This document shows, piece after piece, positions 51,001 through 63,942 of a stretch of DNA of 64,000 nt; the stretch's first letter is position 1, and each line of letters starts with the position of its first letter. Made by a program: the position numbers and the translations under genes. A model generated the notes under the pieces. The model was not told where the DNA came from. It searched no databases and saw only the letters and a program-made list of their open reading frames with translations. Source of the DNA: Ridgeia piscesae (lineage: Eukaryota > Annelida > Polychaeta > Sabellida > Siboglinidae); the NCBI GenBank assembly GCA_025642075.2, contig JAODUO010000140.1, positions 255,001 through 319,000 of the forward strand. Direction: 5' to 3'.

Positions 51001-51084
51001 CTTCTTGCGTCCAAACAGGAAGATCTTGGCTAGGACAGCCGTGGTGACAGCCACCGCAGCCACCCCCACCAAGAGGGGAATAAT
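45005..51084 (-). CDS. CYB5R3: NADH-cytochrome b5 reductase (CYB5R3-type), first exon not found
   Basis: Minus-strand exons: 51084-50941, 50301-50229, 49643-49537, 49009-48880, 47280-47197, 46902-46817, 45809-45710 and 45177-45005 (TAG). All junctions are GT-AG and in phase, giving 298 residues. The enzyme passes electrons from NADH through FAD to cytochrome b5 on ER and outer mitochondrial membranes. The N-terminus [20 protein letters not shown] is a membrane anchor followed by basic residues. IRAYTPVS (about 88-95) is the FAD-binding RxYT/S motif and GGKMTQYL (121-128) the flavin phosphate motif. GGTGITPM (177-184) and CGPP (271-274) bind NADH. The C-terminus ENLFCF matches the family's usual end. 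The missing exon should supply only the start Met and a few residues, given the human length of 301. It is convergent with ADA2 and divergent from the importin gene. Confidence 0.93.
47650..48730. mobile_element. piggyBac-like element in CYB5R intron
   Basis: TTAA at 47646-47649 and 48731-48734 flank ends CTCTTTAGTGCGCAGAC and the complement of GTCTACCCAGTAAAGAG. The TTAA target and CTCTTTA/CYCTTT-type ends fit piggyBac. Inside, near 47955-48020, the plus strand encodes an acidic [20 protein letters not shown], compatible with a transposase N-terminal remnant. No catalytic core is present. It sits between reductase exons 49009-48880 and 47280-47197. Confidence 0.65.
50440..50825 (+). mobile_element. 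LINE 3' fragment in CYB5R intron
   Basis: [10 protein letters not shown] (near 50450) matches the C-terminus of L2/CR1-like ORF2 proteins (FKxxLKTYLF). The segment ends with GCGCTATATAAAAAC (50800), a typical tail of such LINEs. 5' truncated and not coding. Confidence 0.6.
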
Positions 51085-54000
51085 CTGCAACACACCAGAA
51101 GAAGCACAAATGCTTTCGTGTACGACCTAAAGCCCAGATAGATACACACATGTATGCTAATATTTTTTTAAATAAAAATTAACAATCGTAACAATGGACT
51201 GTTACAAAAAAGTACCTAAGAAAATTGTAAAACCCAATGTTTGTGCAGATACACAAAATCCTTAAATAAATACATGCAAATATGCATAAAATTCAAAATA
51301 AGATAACAAATTAGAATAATTTAGCATCATTCAACACTAAAACATGTCTCTTGAAAAATGATGTGCTATATGCCACAATTTTCTTTTAAATATTAATCAT
51401 TACTTAAATGTGTTGCTTTTCAAGAATTATAATTATGCACTATTAAAAACAACCCACACTTCACTCCTGGCAGTGCCAATGACTCGAGCATAAACACAAC
51501 TACCCGCCAGTGAAACAATAACTTATGGCTTCCGGTACGAATTCTGTCTATGCTGTGCTACATCAGTGAATCACTGTACTGCTGGCTCACACTAACTGTG
51601 CAGTCACTGTGCACACAGCAGTAACTCAAGTCTCCTGCAGGCTTTACTACAGGCTTCACCTGTGCCAACCAGGCAGTAACTAGGTCAGAGAGACAGAGTA
51701 AATAAATCAACTCCACGTAAAATCAAGACAGGATGTAGCCATGTGTATTGCTATCAATCATGCATGAATAATCTCACGTTGAAATAAATGGCAGACTTTC
51801 AGGAGAAGAAATCCACCAGAATGTACTCCGACTTGGGATATATTTTCTGGTGTATAGCTTTATGCAGAGACACCCGTCCACCTGTCATTTGGATACATAA
51901 AACCTGTGGAGGACGGGTAGAAGTATTTGTGGATGGGTAAAAAATGAAGGGTAAAAGGTCTTCCAAAATTCATAGATATTTTGTTATGCCTGGAAAATGG
52001 GTGTCACATGTGTGTTTGTAATATATTTAAAGAATTCAAGTCATAAAGCACATCTCAACTGGCTTATATGTATAGGAATTAACATCCTCTTGTCCATAAA
52101 AGAATGCGTGACTTGCAATTTTTTTAATCCTGTTTTTTGGTGTGGTAGGATATGCTGTCATGAGAAAAACACTGTAGGATAACCTACACATAACCATTCT
52201 AGGAACTTCATGAATAGATACATTGCAACTAGACCATGGAGCAAGAAACCAACAGCATCATTTACCACCTTTACAGTGGAGATTACTGGGTCAAAACGAG
52301 CATCAGTATCAGAGTTGCTGTGGTATTCTGATGTAGTACAACCATTAGTCACCAAAGAGGAACAAGCAATTATCTGACGTTTTTTAATTTCGTTGAAAAA
52401 ATTACGCCACAGAAGTATGATGGTTTTAGCCCTTTCACTGAGTTTTGCAGATTTTAGTCCCATTTTCAGAGTAGTTGTGCAGCCCACAAGAGATAATCTA
52501 CACCAGCACACATAGCAAACAGATACTGAATAAGTCTGAATTCAGCTTCGGATTTTTTTTTATTGCAATAACATCAATAGATGTAGGCGCTGTTATACTA
52601 TTTAATATAAACATTTAAATTAGCGCATTGTTATATTAAAATTGTACAACTGCCCCTACATCTATTGATATTATAGTGATATTATGGACTATGCATTTCT
52701 TTATGAGGCTGAATACAACATCTGTTTGCTATTTATATTTACTGGCGTAAATTATCTCTCATCGGCTGCATTTGACGTGCAGTAAATCTGAAAAACTAAC
52801 TTGGATTTATGTGGTACTGTAAGTATTACATCAGAATATCGCACAACTCTTCTGATGCTCATATCAACCCAAAAGCCAACATTGTAAATGTGGATGGAAA
52901 GCTATGTTATGCATGATTCAATCTGACAACAATTGTATCACCTCTCAGCATCACAAAAGCGCAGCAAAATTATTCAAAAAAGCGAGTTACACAGCATTAA
53001 ATGAGGTATTTCAACTTCTTTAAATGTTTTGATTTTACTTGCTTGGTGGACATTGACGTAGGCCCCCAATATAGCAGGATGTAATATAATGTGAATTCAA
53101 GCAAAAGGTGTTTTTAATTGACATGCCACAGATTGCCACTGTTGTTCCACACAACTACAATGTTTTATTCAAAATAGTTTATCATGCACGAACATATTTT
53201 GAATAAATGCTAAAAAAATCACCAATGTACTGAAATTTTTCCTCTATATTATTATATTAGAAAAACAGTGTTTATAGGGTATTTTAACAACTAGAACATG
53301 TATCAAATTAACAGTCCCATCATATTTTATTAAGGTTGCTATGGATGGTTGTGGGCTCTGCCAAAACTATGAATAAATCCAGAAACCCACAAGCTGGTTT
53401 TTATAATGAACTCTCTATACTTCAAGTTCTGTAATAGGCTACAGAGTTTTCCCATGCACACACTGTTTTTGGCATGGCAGTGAACATTAACTAAACATTG
53501 GAGGCATACTAACGTACACATGTGTAAATTTACTAATCTGAAGTGGCTCCATATTTTGTCTAGCCACAATGTCTCACTTTGTTGCCAGATTCTATGATTA
53601 GTGCATCATTAACGATAATAATAATACAAAGCTGTTCAAGGGGCCAGCCACATTATGGTTGTTCTCTGTCTGCAACACAATAATATATTGAAGTGTGAAA
53701 CTATAACATGTTTAGATTATTACTTATTTTGCAAATGAAAGTTCATTTGAGTTATATAATTCGTAATTATTGTATGTAATAATGTTATATGTTAATTTAT
53801 GTGGCTGAGAAACTTAGCTACAATAGCAAGTTACCAAAATTGTTAATATAATAATAATAGTAAATGGTTAAGCCAATAAGGGGCAAAGCTAAGTCTAAGA
53901 TGTCATAAACTGCAAAAGTACTTAAAGTGGTCATCAGCTTAGCATTAATGACTGCTATAAACACTGGTCAAACGCAAATGGAAAAATCCATTTATACAAA

Positions 54001-54250
54001 TTATTATTACAACACTCGTCGACAGTAGATATTGGGCTTGTTGGCCACTGTTTCCCTTACTGTATTTAAGTGTAAACATATCATTTACAAAAAATCTCAA
54101 GAAATGTAAAATAGATCAATATTGTCACTTCCTACCACTTATTTACTTCTATCATCCACAGAAATTAGTCAATGAAAAAAAGTATTATCATAATTCCGCT
54201 TGGAAGTCACTATATTCTCTTAACGAAATATGCACTCTGCAAACAAGCTG
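51085..54250. other. intergenic or CYB5R intron 1, palindrome at 52569
   Basis: No coding exon recognised. The first exon of the reductase may lie here or further right. A 117-codon minus-strand frame at 52158-52511 has no recognised domain. The palindromic element at 52569-52673 is listed separately. Confidence 0.4.
52569..52673. repeat. 105-bp hairpin element (MITE-like)
   Basis: TAACATCAATAGATGTAGG on the left pairs with CCTACATCTATTGATATTA on the right, and pairing continues into TTTAATATAA/TTATATTAAA, giving arms of about 42 bp. Flanked by TA-rich sequence. It is probably a tiny MITE. Confidence 0.7.
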
Positions 54251-54396
54251 CTATTAACAGAACACAAATCTAAAAACTCGTGGGGAGTGCGATCATTCAC
54301 TTTAACCGCAGCAAAGGCCTGGAATACACTTCCAAACAATATCGGAGCCAGCGCAACAATCAGTATCTTCAAGACATTTTTTCAAAGCTTACTTTG
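54251..54396 (+). mobile_element. LINE ORF2 C-terminal fragment
   Basis: One open stretch reads SWGVRSFTLTAAKAWNTLP and later SIFKTFFQSLL before TGA. The AAKxWNxLP...FKxxLKxxL pattern is the C-terminus of L2/CR1-like LINE proteins. No RT core is nearby, so it is 5' truncated. Confidence 0.75.
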
Positions 54397-54399
54397 AGT

Positions 54400-55460
54400 A
54401 ATACATGTGGGCTTGTTTTGGACGAATTGACTGTATACATTTTATGAAACTAATTTATTATAATACAAGCAGGTGCTTTTTTGTATTATATATTTTTAGA
54501 AACTTTACTTTACACTGATAATGATGTCACTGTTTGAATTAATACTATGATGAATGGTAATTAAAAAAAAAATTAAATCTTAAATGTTGCTTTATTAACA
54601 GTAATAGTATTGTTTTAGCATGATGTTTTATATGTGTTTGATGAACACAATAGGGCATGTAAGTCAAACAAGGCTGGGGACAGTTGGGGGCAGGAAGTCC
54701 TTATTCTCCATGTTAACATATGCAACTTTGTGTTTGGTTGTAATAATCGAACTGTATCCAAATAGCGTATTACAGTTATATTGGCCGAAGGATTATTACA
54801 GGCATAAGCAATGGAACACTTTGCCGGTGACAATGATCACGGAAATCATGAATTGTAATCGATTATTATGGTGGTTGGCATGACATTGGCGGCAAGTACT
54901 TGTGTTTGGCAATCTTGACTAATAATGAAGCGTGCCATTTTTTGCACAGTACGACCTGTTTGAGGCAAATGTGTGCATGTGTTATGATTATGTGCATTTA
55001 GACAACTTGTCAGATATAAGTGCTTATCGAAACCACAATGTACAATGCAAATCCAGTAAAAGACACATACGGTCTAAAATCGTGCCTATTATCTGCACTA
55101 CGTAAATTGCTATATGTCTATGATAGTGTAGTAAAATCAATATTAAATCGGACATTTAAGATATGAAAGGTATAACACAAGATATTTATGACCTGATTTT
55201 CCTAGTATTCATCAGTCGGAAGCTACAACTGTCATCCATCGTTAGAATTTTATTCTTGTGTCCAGTCCCCAATCACTTCCAGTCGCGTGGAGTCTCCCAT
55301 TTATCGTGACCCACTTACAGGCCCTATATTGTAAATATGCCATGAGCGTCACCACATGGCGAATAGCAGCGCTATAAAAATTGACATTATTATTATGTAC
55401 AGTATTACAGAGAAAGTACTCTATTTAGTGGCAAAATCTTGCTAGTAACGGTGGACTACC
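54400..55460. other. intergenic, LINE tail-like sequence near 55370
   Basis: GCAGCGCTATAAAAATTGAC near 55365 resembles an L2-type LINE tail. Nothing else was recognised. Confidence 0.4.
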
Positions 55461-55466
55461 CATTGG

Positions 55467-56155
55467 TAGGGGTAGAACTACCCACTAGTCCATACACTAG
55501 TAAAGGGCGGACTAGTAAACCTTCCTAATAACTAGTCTGGTTGTCTAGTAAAAGTCAATGTGTCATCCACCCCACCCTACATCAATCAATCAAGTCTTTG
55601 TAGTCACAGTGACCCTAATCCTAACCCATCAACAGGCTGGGTAATGTAACTAAATCCCAAGTCATTAAAATGTTGATAAGTAGCTTAATTTACTGATAAA
55701 TTATGAAATTTGTTAAGGCATATAGCCACCAGCTATGAACATGTCTGGACATTATTTGTAAGATTAATGGTTCTTTGATGTCTACCATTTTCTAGTGTGA
55801 TATTTTTATTTCCATTAATATAATACAGTCCAGTAAAGCAGTTTTCATAATGGTACTACCGGTCAATGAGCGCAATTGGCTTTTTATCAATTGCGCAGTT
55901 TTTTTTTAAATACCGATCATATCTTCACATTTTTTTCTTCTGTATTATTTATTTGCTACCTTTATGAAAAGTGCATTGGTTTTAATGGGGTTGCAACATA
56001 TACTGTTTTTTTAGTTTTAAAACAAATTATAACAACTTAAATTTAGATTACTTTTATGTTTTGCAGGACTATAGTAAACCTTTTGGCGGACTAGTAAACT
56101 TTTGATTTTACTAGTCCTGCTTTCTTGTAAAATAAGTGCTGAAGTTCTACCCCTG
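55467..56155. mobile_element. non-autonomous DNA element with inverted ends
   Basis: The left end TAGGGGTAGAACTA and the complement of right end GTTCTACCCCTG match. Several ACTAGTAAA/TTTACTAGT motifs repeat near both ends. CATTG occurs just outside each end but a full 8-bp target duplication is not clear. It could be hAT-like. No transposase frame. Confidence 0.55.
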
Positions 56156-56159
56156 CATT

Positions 56160-57653
56160 GTCATTAGGTTTCGTCGTGGTTTTGACCTGGCCAAAACTTA
56201 TAGTGGTCAGATCAGGCGTTGGGGGCGCATACTTATCTGACCTTCTAGTATGTCTAGCTCGTTGCCACGGAATTTCGCGAGGTGATTGGGACACCCGACA
56301 ATCAAACAAATCAGTCATGTTCAGACTGGTCATATAAAATGGCCAACTAACTCAGGGCTCAAGAGAACGGTAAAAGCACGGAGTAAAACTTATGCCTGGT
56401 TCTACATAAAAACTGCATGGCTTAACTTAGTTTAATACGTCTAAATTGTCTGTTGACCCTTAGCCCCAGCCGAATTCCATCTTGAATCGATTTTGCAGAC
56501 GACAGACGGTCACTGACACCGATTGAGTCAACATGTCATATGTCGCCTTGAACTAATTATCGATCCAAATAATGCAATGATAACTGTTCTAAATAATGCG
56601 TTTAAACCAATGCTAAGTATACATAAAACAATGCAAATATTAAAGGAATACAAACCAAATCAGCAGACTGCACCATCGCTTACACCTTCGGAGCAGAAAA
56701 GCACACTGTGTATGTCGGGCGATGTAGGCGGTGTCACTGAGAATGGTCGCCGACACAAATATGTAAAAGCCTTCCCCCGCACATCTCTTGACTGCGCATC
56801 ACCAATGACTAATTGTGTTCATGCATGGCCTGCGTATGTCACTGTATGGTATGTTGCACTAAATCAAATTTCACATTGACTGTTAGTGTGTTCGTATTCA
56901 ATTAGCTTGGACGAAATCCCACAAACAGTATAAACCAGTAATTATCATGAACTACAATATGCTTTATTGAATTAATACCTATCACGTACGTTGAATGTGC
57001 TGCAATCAAGCCACTCAGATCCTACTAAAGTTGTATATGGTTAAACACATACTACATAATAGTTACGGAAATAGTTAATCGAGAATGGCTTCGAGTAATT
57101 ATAGTATATACTTTTTTTATTATCTACGATTTAATTATAACTTCAAGTAATTAGAGTATACAGTGTATAACTTTGTATTATTATATTATCTATCAATTAT
57201 AACTTCTATCATTCAGAATTTATTTAACAAATTAATTGCATTCATAAAATACTTAATATAACCATTACAAATTGGTTGGCGAAATATGTCCCGTTCCTCC
57301 CACTCTTTGGCGAAAATTAATGTCCGTTGCCAAAATGTCCGAATACCGGCGAAAATTATCGTTAAATGTTTTATTGTTTACTATGCTTTTGATGATGCTT
57401 AATATGTTATTAGGATAACATTATATTATTCTGGTTTCGTTAATAGTATTAAAATATTTGAAAACCATAGAGAAAAGTTACGCTTAGGTCATATATTTAC
57501 GACATATACCAAAAAACGTCATGATACTTGCGCGTTCCATGCGGTGTTTGGCGCGACTAACCGCGACATAGATGGTGTGCGGCACTTTTACACGTGGGGA
57601 GAAATAGCCACTAGTGGCTAAACATATTTTCCTGGAATAATAAGTTAGCCAGG
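56160..57653. other. intergenic, presumed importin promoter
   Basis: No gene recognised. The last 130 bases have several CpGs (GCGCGACTAACCGCGAC at about 57550) and probably contain the importin promoter. A short stretch near 57290-57350 with GCCAAAATGTCCG resembles the foldback unit in ADA2 intron 2. Confidence 0.4.
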
Positions 57654-60600
57654 ATGGACGTCAATAAATTGGTCGAAGTTTTGCAGGCCACCCTTCAGCC
57701 AAACCAACGCGAGGAGGCAGAAAGACAACTAAATGAGGTAAAGAACAACACAGTCTACTGCGACACGATATTTCTAATCCAAAATGGCTTCCACGGAAAA
57801 GTTCGTCGTAGCCCACATAGTTTTAGTATCTATGCGCAGTCTGCCACTGTGCCATTTACCCGGTCCGCTCCGTTGTTTGTATTTGCGGAAAACTCAAACT
57901 TATTAAGATCTGTTAGAATATGGTTTTGAAACAAAACGAATGTTTCTGTCAAAATATTTCGCATTTCATTTTGACATCTGGATGTGCGGCTGTGACTACC
58001 GCGTAACCGAGAACTAGTGCAAACCAACCCTATACATCACGTGCCGATATAAATTCCACAATACTGCAGCACGTGGCGGCTGTTTCTTTGCTTGTTGCAA
58101 CTGATCTATAATGAAACTATCCAGATGATTGTTTTGCCAGCATGCCTAACGGATCCCATGATTGTGAAAACTAACTTCTGGTCATGTGACTTATTAGTTT
58201 TGTAATTAGGCCTTGTTATTATTAGTACCAATATGTTTTCTTTGACCTCAAAAGTCTGCTAAGACGTGCTGTCTATAATACATAAATATGCGCAAGAAGA
58301 TGTTAAATGATTGAATTAACAAAATCAAGTGGTGGCAAAGATACAGTTATAATGGCAAAACTGAGGTGGGTCCGAATTATGCATAAGTGCCGTTTTCTGC
58401 AGAATAAATAATGATTATAAACTATTATTCTTTTTCTAGCAGTGATGTTTCATAACTAGTATGGGTTTTTTCTCACTTAGTCGAGTCATTGTCAGTCATA
58501 ACAATTAACAAATCCTACAGTACAATAACACTTTATTAATCCCTGTATGGGCAATTACATAATTACTTATATGCTGTCGACGCACAATTTTATATATACA
58601 TAATAATTAGATAACTTCTATTGCACCTAAATCTATGGAAACCAAGCTCGGAGACGATGATACTAATTGGGTACTTCTATTTGCATCTAAATCCTTTAAA
58701 ACCATGCTCAAAGGCGCATACAAAAGGGTTGATCGATCTCAAAGTCAATAAACAAATCCAGTTGTCATCAGATTGATTGATACACCAAGAAGCTACGGTG
58801 GATAGGCAAAGTTGTAAAGATTTCTTTAAATGATGACAGAATTTAGCAATATTTTCAACTAACACTAGAAGGAAACACATTCCAAACAGTAGGTACATCT
58901 ATATCAAAAGCCATAGTCCCAATGCTGGTATTGACTTCAGGGACGAGTAAATCAGAACTCGATTATCAAAGCTGAACAGGTTTTCTTACATGTGTAAGCA
59001 AAGAATGTATGGCTGCTTACAAGGGCCTGAAAAGGAATAGTACAGATCTTAAAGATATGATATTGGACAGGAACCGAATGCAGAGACCTTTTAAGCGGCT
59101 TAGAATATTACGTAAAACATGCAGAAAAAAACAGGCAATTTTGAATGTGTACGTAGTTTTGTGACATCCCTAATAGCAATATTATGACAAAGCGAATTGC
59201 AATATCTAATATATTATTGACTTGTGCAGTTGCAATAGTTTTTGCATCGCAAATCACGAATGTGGTAATAACATGTTCGACAAATTTGCTAAATGTGTTC
59301 TCTAAAATTTAATTTATCATAAAAATTCAGAGTTGTCGACTAAATTCTAAGTTGTCGGCTAAATTCTGAGTTGTCAACTACTTTCCTGTAAAGATAGTTG
59401 GTAATGACACATCACTATCAGATACTGTTTTCTGAATTTAGGTGTTGTCTTTGACAGTGGTTTGAAACTGGTTTGTCCTTTTATCAGTACATTTCACAAG
59501 TACGCAAATCGTGTTTCTATTATAATATGCGAATCCGACATTATTTGTCTTTATCAACTTCTAAAACAGTATCAATAGCTCTGATTAATAATCAACTCGA
59601 CTATTGTTACTCATTTCTAAACAACATAGCCAAAACAGACCTATCTAAACTCCAGCATACACAGAATTGTTTAGCATGAGTGAAGTCAATTTAAATTGGC
59701 TAGTGTTACATACCATACTCTTTCTACTCATCAACCGACATACATTTCTCCAATATCTCTAAGACCCTTAGGTCATCTGTTTCCAAACAACTTTTTGTTC
59801 CCAAGACTATACTCAATCTGGAATCAATTCCCTATTACAATTAAATCTTCTGAAACTATAACCACTTTTCATTAAAGAAAATTTGATTCGATATACCTAA
59901 CAATCCTCGTGTCGTTGAAGTAAGAGACACTGGCATTTAAAATGATGGATGTCTATGCAGATTGGTGTTTCGGGCCGTACCTCGTATTCAAGTCATGTAT
60001 TGCCATGTAATGTTATTTTATATTATCCTAAAGAGAATTTAGAGAATCTTGCCTACAAACTTGTCACTGGATGTCCACAGCTTACTATTTGAATTATTGA
60101 CGGTGCACATTTTAAAACTTGCAATGGAATTTCATATTTTTCTGTCACAATGAAAGTAATAATGTCAGATTTAAAAAAAAATGCCAGAGGGTTGTTTTTT
60201 TATGGTAATAATAGCAACTATCAGTAGTTTTTGTAACTTCTTAAATAGTGTAATCAACAAATCAAACATGTTAACATATCTTTGTTTGTTATTTCTAGGT
60301 TCACAAGATCATTGGCTTTGTGCCAACTCTGCTGCAAGTGGTCATGTCCGATCAGCTGGACAAACCTGTTAGACAGGCCGGTCAGTACATTGCCAGTCTA
60401 TGTGTGGTGACATGGTCAATTAAGATGGATTGAGTCTTGTTAGTGGCCCAATCATTCATTAGCAGGACTTTATGCAGGACAACATTTTTGCCAGTTACAC
60501 GTTTTGGTGGACACGTGGATGTTAAGCCAGTTTACAAACTTAAAAATGTGTCTGATCATCTGATGACCTGAAATGGACTACAAACACATCTGACATCATT

Positions 60601-61358
60601 TACACTCACTTTTAAGGCATAACTGACAATATCTATGCTTTTGGAACACCTGTTTTCCTCCTTCATTTTTTGTACCAGTTCTCCCATATTTCTACCTGAA
60701 CAAATGATGGGTGGACGGGTCTTTGCATAAAGCTATGTTCATTGGTTGAGAACATATCTTGGTTCCTCATTTGATGATAGTTTGGGTCCCATAGCAAAGC
60801 AATCAATACTTTTAAGATAATTTACTTTTATTAGTTTCTAGCAGGATTAGGCTGACTGCCAAAGTAAAGTACTCTAGTAATGAGTAAGCATACTATGATG
60901 TGTACAAGTACCGATTACATCATCCTAGATAGTAGTCTGGATATGAGTATTTTTAAAGTACTCGAATTGGTACCTTTGAAAGTACCTGTTCAATCAGACA
61001 ACTCCTAATCGAACACAATCTTTGGATGTCAGGTTCTCTCAGTAGAGTTGTGAAGTGTAAATGTTCACGGAGAGTAAACGTAAAATTTCTGTCAGACCAA
61101 TAAATAATTCCTGTGAATCAGTGACATGTTTTTTACCTGATTTTGTTTACCCTATATTCACTGCAGTGCTGCAAGATTACACCTGTGTTGTCTGTGTACA
61201 GGTGTGATTTACCTGAAGAACATGGTGTGTCAGTTTTGGGAGGAGAAGGAGGTGGCCCAGGTGACAGACCCAGTGCCTTTCTGCATCCACGAGACAGACA
61301 AGGTGTTTGTTCGTGAACACATCGTTGAGACTGTCATTGGTGCTCCAGAGCCTGTCAG
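57654..61358 (+). CDS. IPO7: importin-7/8 family, N-terminal exons 1-3, continues past the window
   Basis: Exons 57654-57737, 60299-60380 and 61202-61358, with GT-AG junctions in phase, encode about 107 residues. Importin-7/8 carries cargo into the nucleus with RanGTP. The start MDVNKLVEVLQATLQP and AERQLNE, then FVPTLLQVVMSDQLDKPVRQ and AGVIYLKNMVCQFW, match the importin-beta N-terminal domain of IPO7/IPO8 (family form: PVRQAGVIYLKNM). The last residues EHIVETVIGAPEPVR fit the next HEAT helix. The gene lacks over 900 residues, and no fourth exon is visible before 64000. IPO7 versus IPO8 cannot be decided; invertebrates usually have one copy. The start is supported by GCCAGGATGG and a CpG-rich upstream. 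Confidence 0.9.
58510..59250 (-). mobile_element. LINE 3' end fragment in importin intron 1
   Basis: On the minus strand, AFDIDVPTVWNVFPSSVS resembles the WNxLPxSV region of LINE ORF2 C-termini. GGGATTAATAAAGTG near 58530 looks like a LINE 3' tail. 5' truncated and broken by stops. Confidence 0.55.
59430..59885 (+). mobile_element. LINE RT C-terminal fragment in importin intron 1
   Basis: The plus strand encodes SCFYYNMRIRHYLSLSTSKT, LINNQLDYCYSFLNNIAKTD and LSKLQHTQNCLA, the thumb/C-terminal region of CR1/L2-like RTs. Later pieces include PITIKSSETITTF. Several frames and stops show decay. It lies opposite in orientation to the neighbouring fragment at 58510-59250. Confidence 0.8.
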
Positions 61359-61838
61359 GTGCTGTCATGTTTTGTTTATGTGGTATTTTAGCAGATTACA
61401 TCTGTGTTTTGTTTATGTTTATTTCTGTGTTGCCAGGGGCACCATTTCAAATAGCAGTATATGATGGTCAACATAATTTGGTTTTGAAGTTCATGCCATT
61501 CTGCAGCTCATTTACATTTTAGCTGAATATATGTGGTGTACGTTTCCTTTTTCTGAAATGGGCAGTCTATTGCCCTGTGTCTATGAATTATAAATGAGAG
61601 GCATTTCTGCAAAATGTGGCTGTCGTTAATGTCACCTGGTGATCGACATTATCTGATGACTGCTGTTTACAAAATAATCAAGTAATTGGTCTGTGCGTCT
61701 GTGAGATATACTTATTGGATGTGCGTTCCTGGAAGAGTTGTAATGGGCGGAATTGTGAGAAAACACTGCTACTACTAGTACTAGGAGATAAAATCAACAT
61801 GGACTTTGCGGTCGAAGGCTGTTGGACTGCATGCGCAC
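61359..61838. other. importin intron 3, no feature
   Basis: Intronic sequence after exon 3 up to the hAT insertion. No exon or repeat recognised. Confidence 0.4.
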
Positions 61839-63942
61839 TAGTGCTGGTTCGATACCAGGTTTTGTTCGATACCGATCGATACCTGAATTTTGCTCGATAC
61901 TTACGTTGTAATTAAGTATAATTTTCACATAGAACACAGTTCCCAGTAGAAGCACAGTATGCAACAGAAGTAGTGCTGGTTCGATATCAATCCATATATT
62001 ATTGGTTTGATACCAGAATTCTTCGATACCGATCGATATATTACTGGTTCGATATCAGAATTCTTCGATATCAGTCGATACTAGATTTTTAGTCGATACT
62101 CGAAATTTACCTTATAAGTGTAATTCAGTACAGTAGAGATCTCCAAAGAAACACTACTATCCACTTAGACTAATGCCACAGAAACACAAAATGTTTCACT
62201 TGTATGGAAATATGTGACAATTTTATAGTCATGCAAACAATGATTAATATGCAATTTTCTATTTATGTAAGTACACAAACAACAGTTTCAATATAATTGA
62301 TTACTGTTGTAAAACTAAAAGGTAATTGTAATATAATATTAAAACAATAAAGACAACTGCAATAAAATACCTAGTGACAAATTAATTAATTAATTGCACT
62401 GAATTATTGTAAATTAATAACAGTACTTCACCCCAGCTGTTTGTAAATACACTTTAATATAGCAGCTTAATTTCAAGTCAATGTGTCTCCTAAAATGATC
62501 ATCAACAAATACAGCTGAAACAAATGAAACATACAAATAATATTTTATTATTATATAAAAACACCTATCACTTATAATAGTGTCACTGCCAGCACAGCTG
62601 AACCCTCACTGTTATAATTTTTTTATTATTAATTCTATCATAAAGATAATTGTGATTTAGCATCAAAACTGGTTAGATGATTACAATAAAATAACACTAA
62701 TTAATAATTGAAAAAATATTAATTTAAATTACAATTGTACTTCCCAGTTCACACCAATATTTTTTTTAAATATAAAACTTAAATTACCACGTTATCAAGT
62801 ACACATAACAAGCCCCATGTTTTTGCAACTGTTTTCAAGAACAGGTCAGTTTCTTCCTCTGCCAGTGGTGAACCTGTTTGGCCAGTGCCAGTGGCAGTAG
62901 ATGCAGTAAGCGAATCGTCATCGTTAATCAGTCACGTCGTATATGTCACTTCTTGACGCTGTGGCCGCAGTTACTTAGTAGATTCGGCAATCGATGGCGA
63001 TTCGCTTCGACTGTAACTTGATGTCCACTGCTTGCTCATTGTCGAATATTTCGAAAGATCACGTTCTCGAGTCAACGGCAATGCGACGTTGTCCACGATG
63101 TCGACATGCCGTACGCTGAAAGTTGATCATCACGTTTTGATAGCTTCTTGATTGGTGACATGTTTCGTCAAATTCGATGTATTTCCCCCACTATCTTTGA
63201 GACGTTTCTAGCATAGCAGACAGTCTTTGTTGGAAAAATGCCAAATTAGCGATGAACGTTCGACATGTTGTCGTTCGTCTTGGTTGTGGGCGTCGTGTAC
63301 GGCAAATGGGGGCGCCACCAAACAACAAAACAGCGCCACCAAACGGAACCCGGATAAACAAAGCCTCCGCATCGCGCTCGAATAATTATTTATATTAACA
63401 ATATTATTATTAAACTAGTTTCATAAATACTAGTGCGTGCAATAAACACTCTATAAAAATGCTATTGGATGTGTGTTTTTGTAACCGTAAGTAAAGTAGG
63501 GAGAAAGATGACATGGTAGTGCCACCAAGCGAGAGCGTCACGTACGATCCTTGGTTTGGATAACGAGGCTAAGCGAAGTCTGACCTAGGCTAAGATCGCT
63601 CACAGATAACAGTTATTATACAAACTAACTCTACAATAAAGTTTTAGAAAACAATTCACATTTTATGTTATATTATTTTTAAACAAGCACGCCTTAGTCA
63701 ATTTAGGCTGCGAAGCGCTGTAGTGATAGCTCCCGTAAACAACGTCGTCATCAACAACGATGTTGCGTCTTCGCATCGACATCGTCGAATGGACTCGATG
63801 TCAAGTATCGAAATATCGAAGGTATCGAACAGTGGGCGTTCGATACCAAAAGTATCGAAGTATCGCGATACCACTAAATATCGGTATCGCACTTTCGCAA
63901 GTATCGCGATACTTCGATATATCGAATATCGAACCAGCACTA
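61839..63942. mobile_element. 2.1-kb non-autonomous hAT element with exact 8-bp target duplication
   Basis: Ends TAGTGCTGGTTCGATA and TATCGAACCAGCACTA are perfect 16-bp inverted repeats. Both are flanked by ATGCGCAC (61831-61838 and 63943-63950). This defines a hAT insertion in importin intron 3. Sub-terminal regions are packed with TCGATA/TATCGA motifs, likely transposase-binding repeats. An extra copy of the end sequence, TAGTGCTGGTTCGATATC, occurs at about 61975. No transposase frame is visible in the AT-rich interior. Confidence 0.88.

Noticed and set aside
57525..57567. Minus-strand ATG followed by 13 codons and a phase-0 GTATCA, as first exon of the b5 reductase
   Set aside because: Phase fits, but the start context is weak and many such short candidates exist in 6.5 kb; not supported without transcripts.
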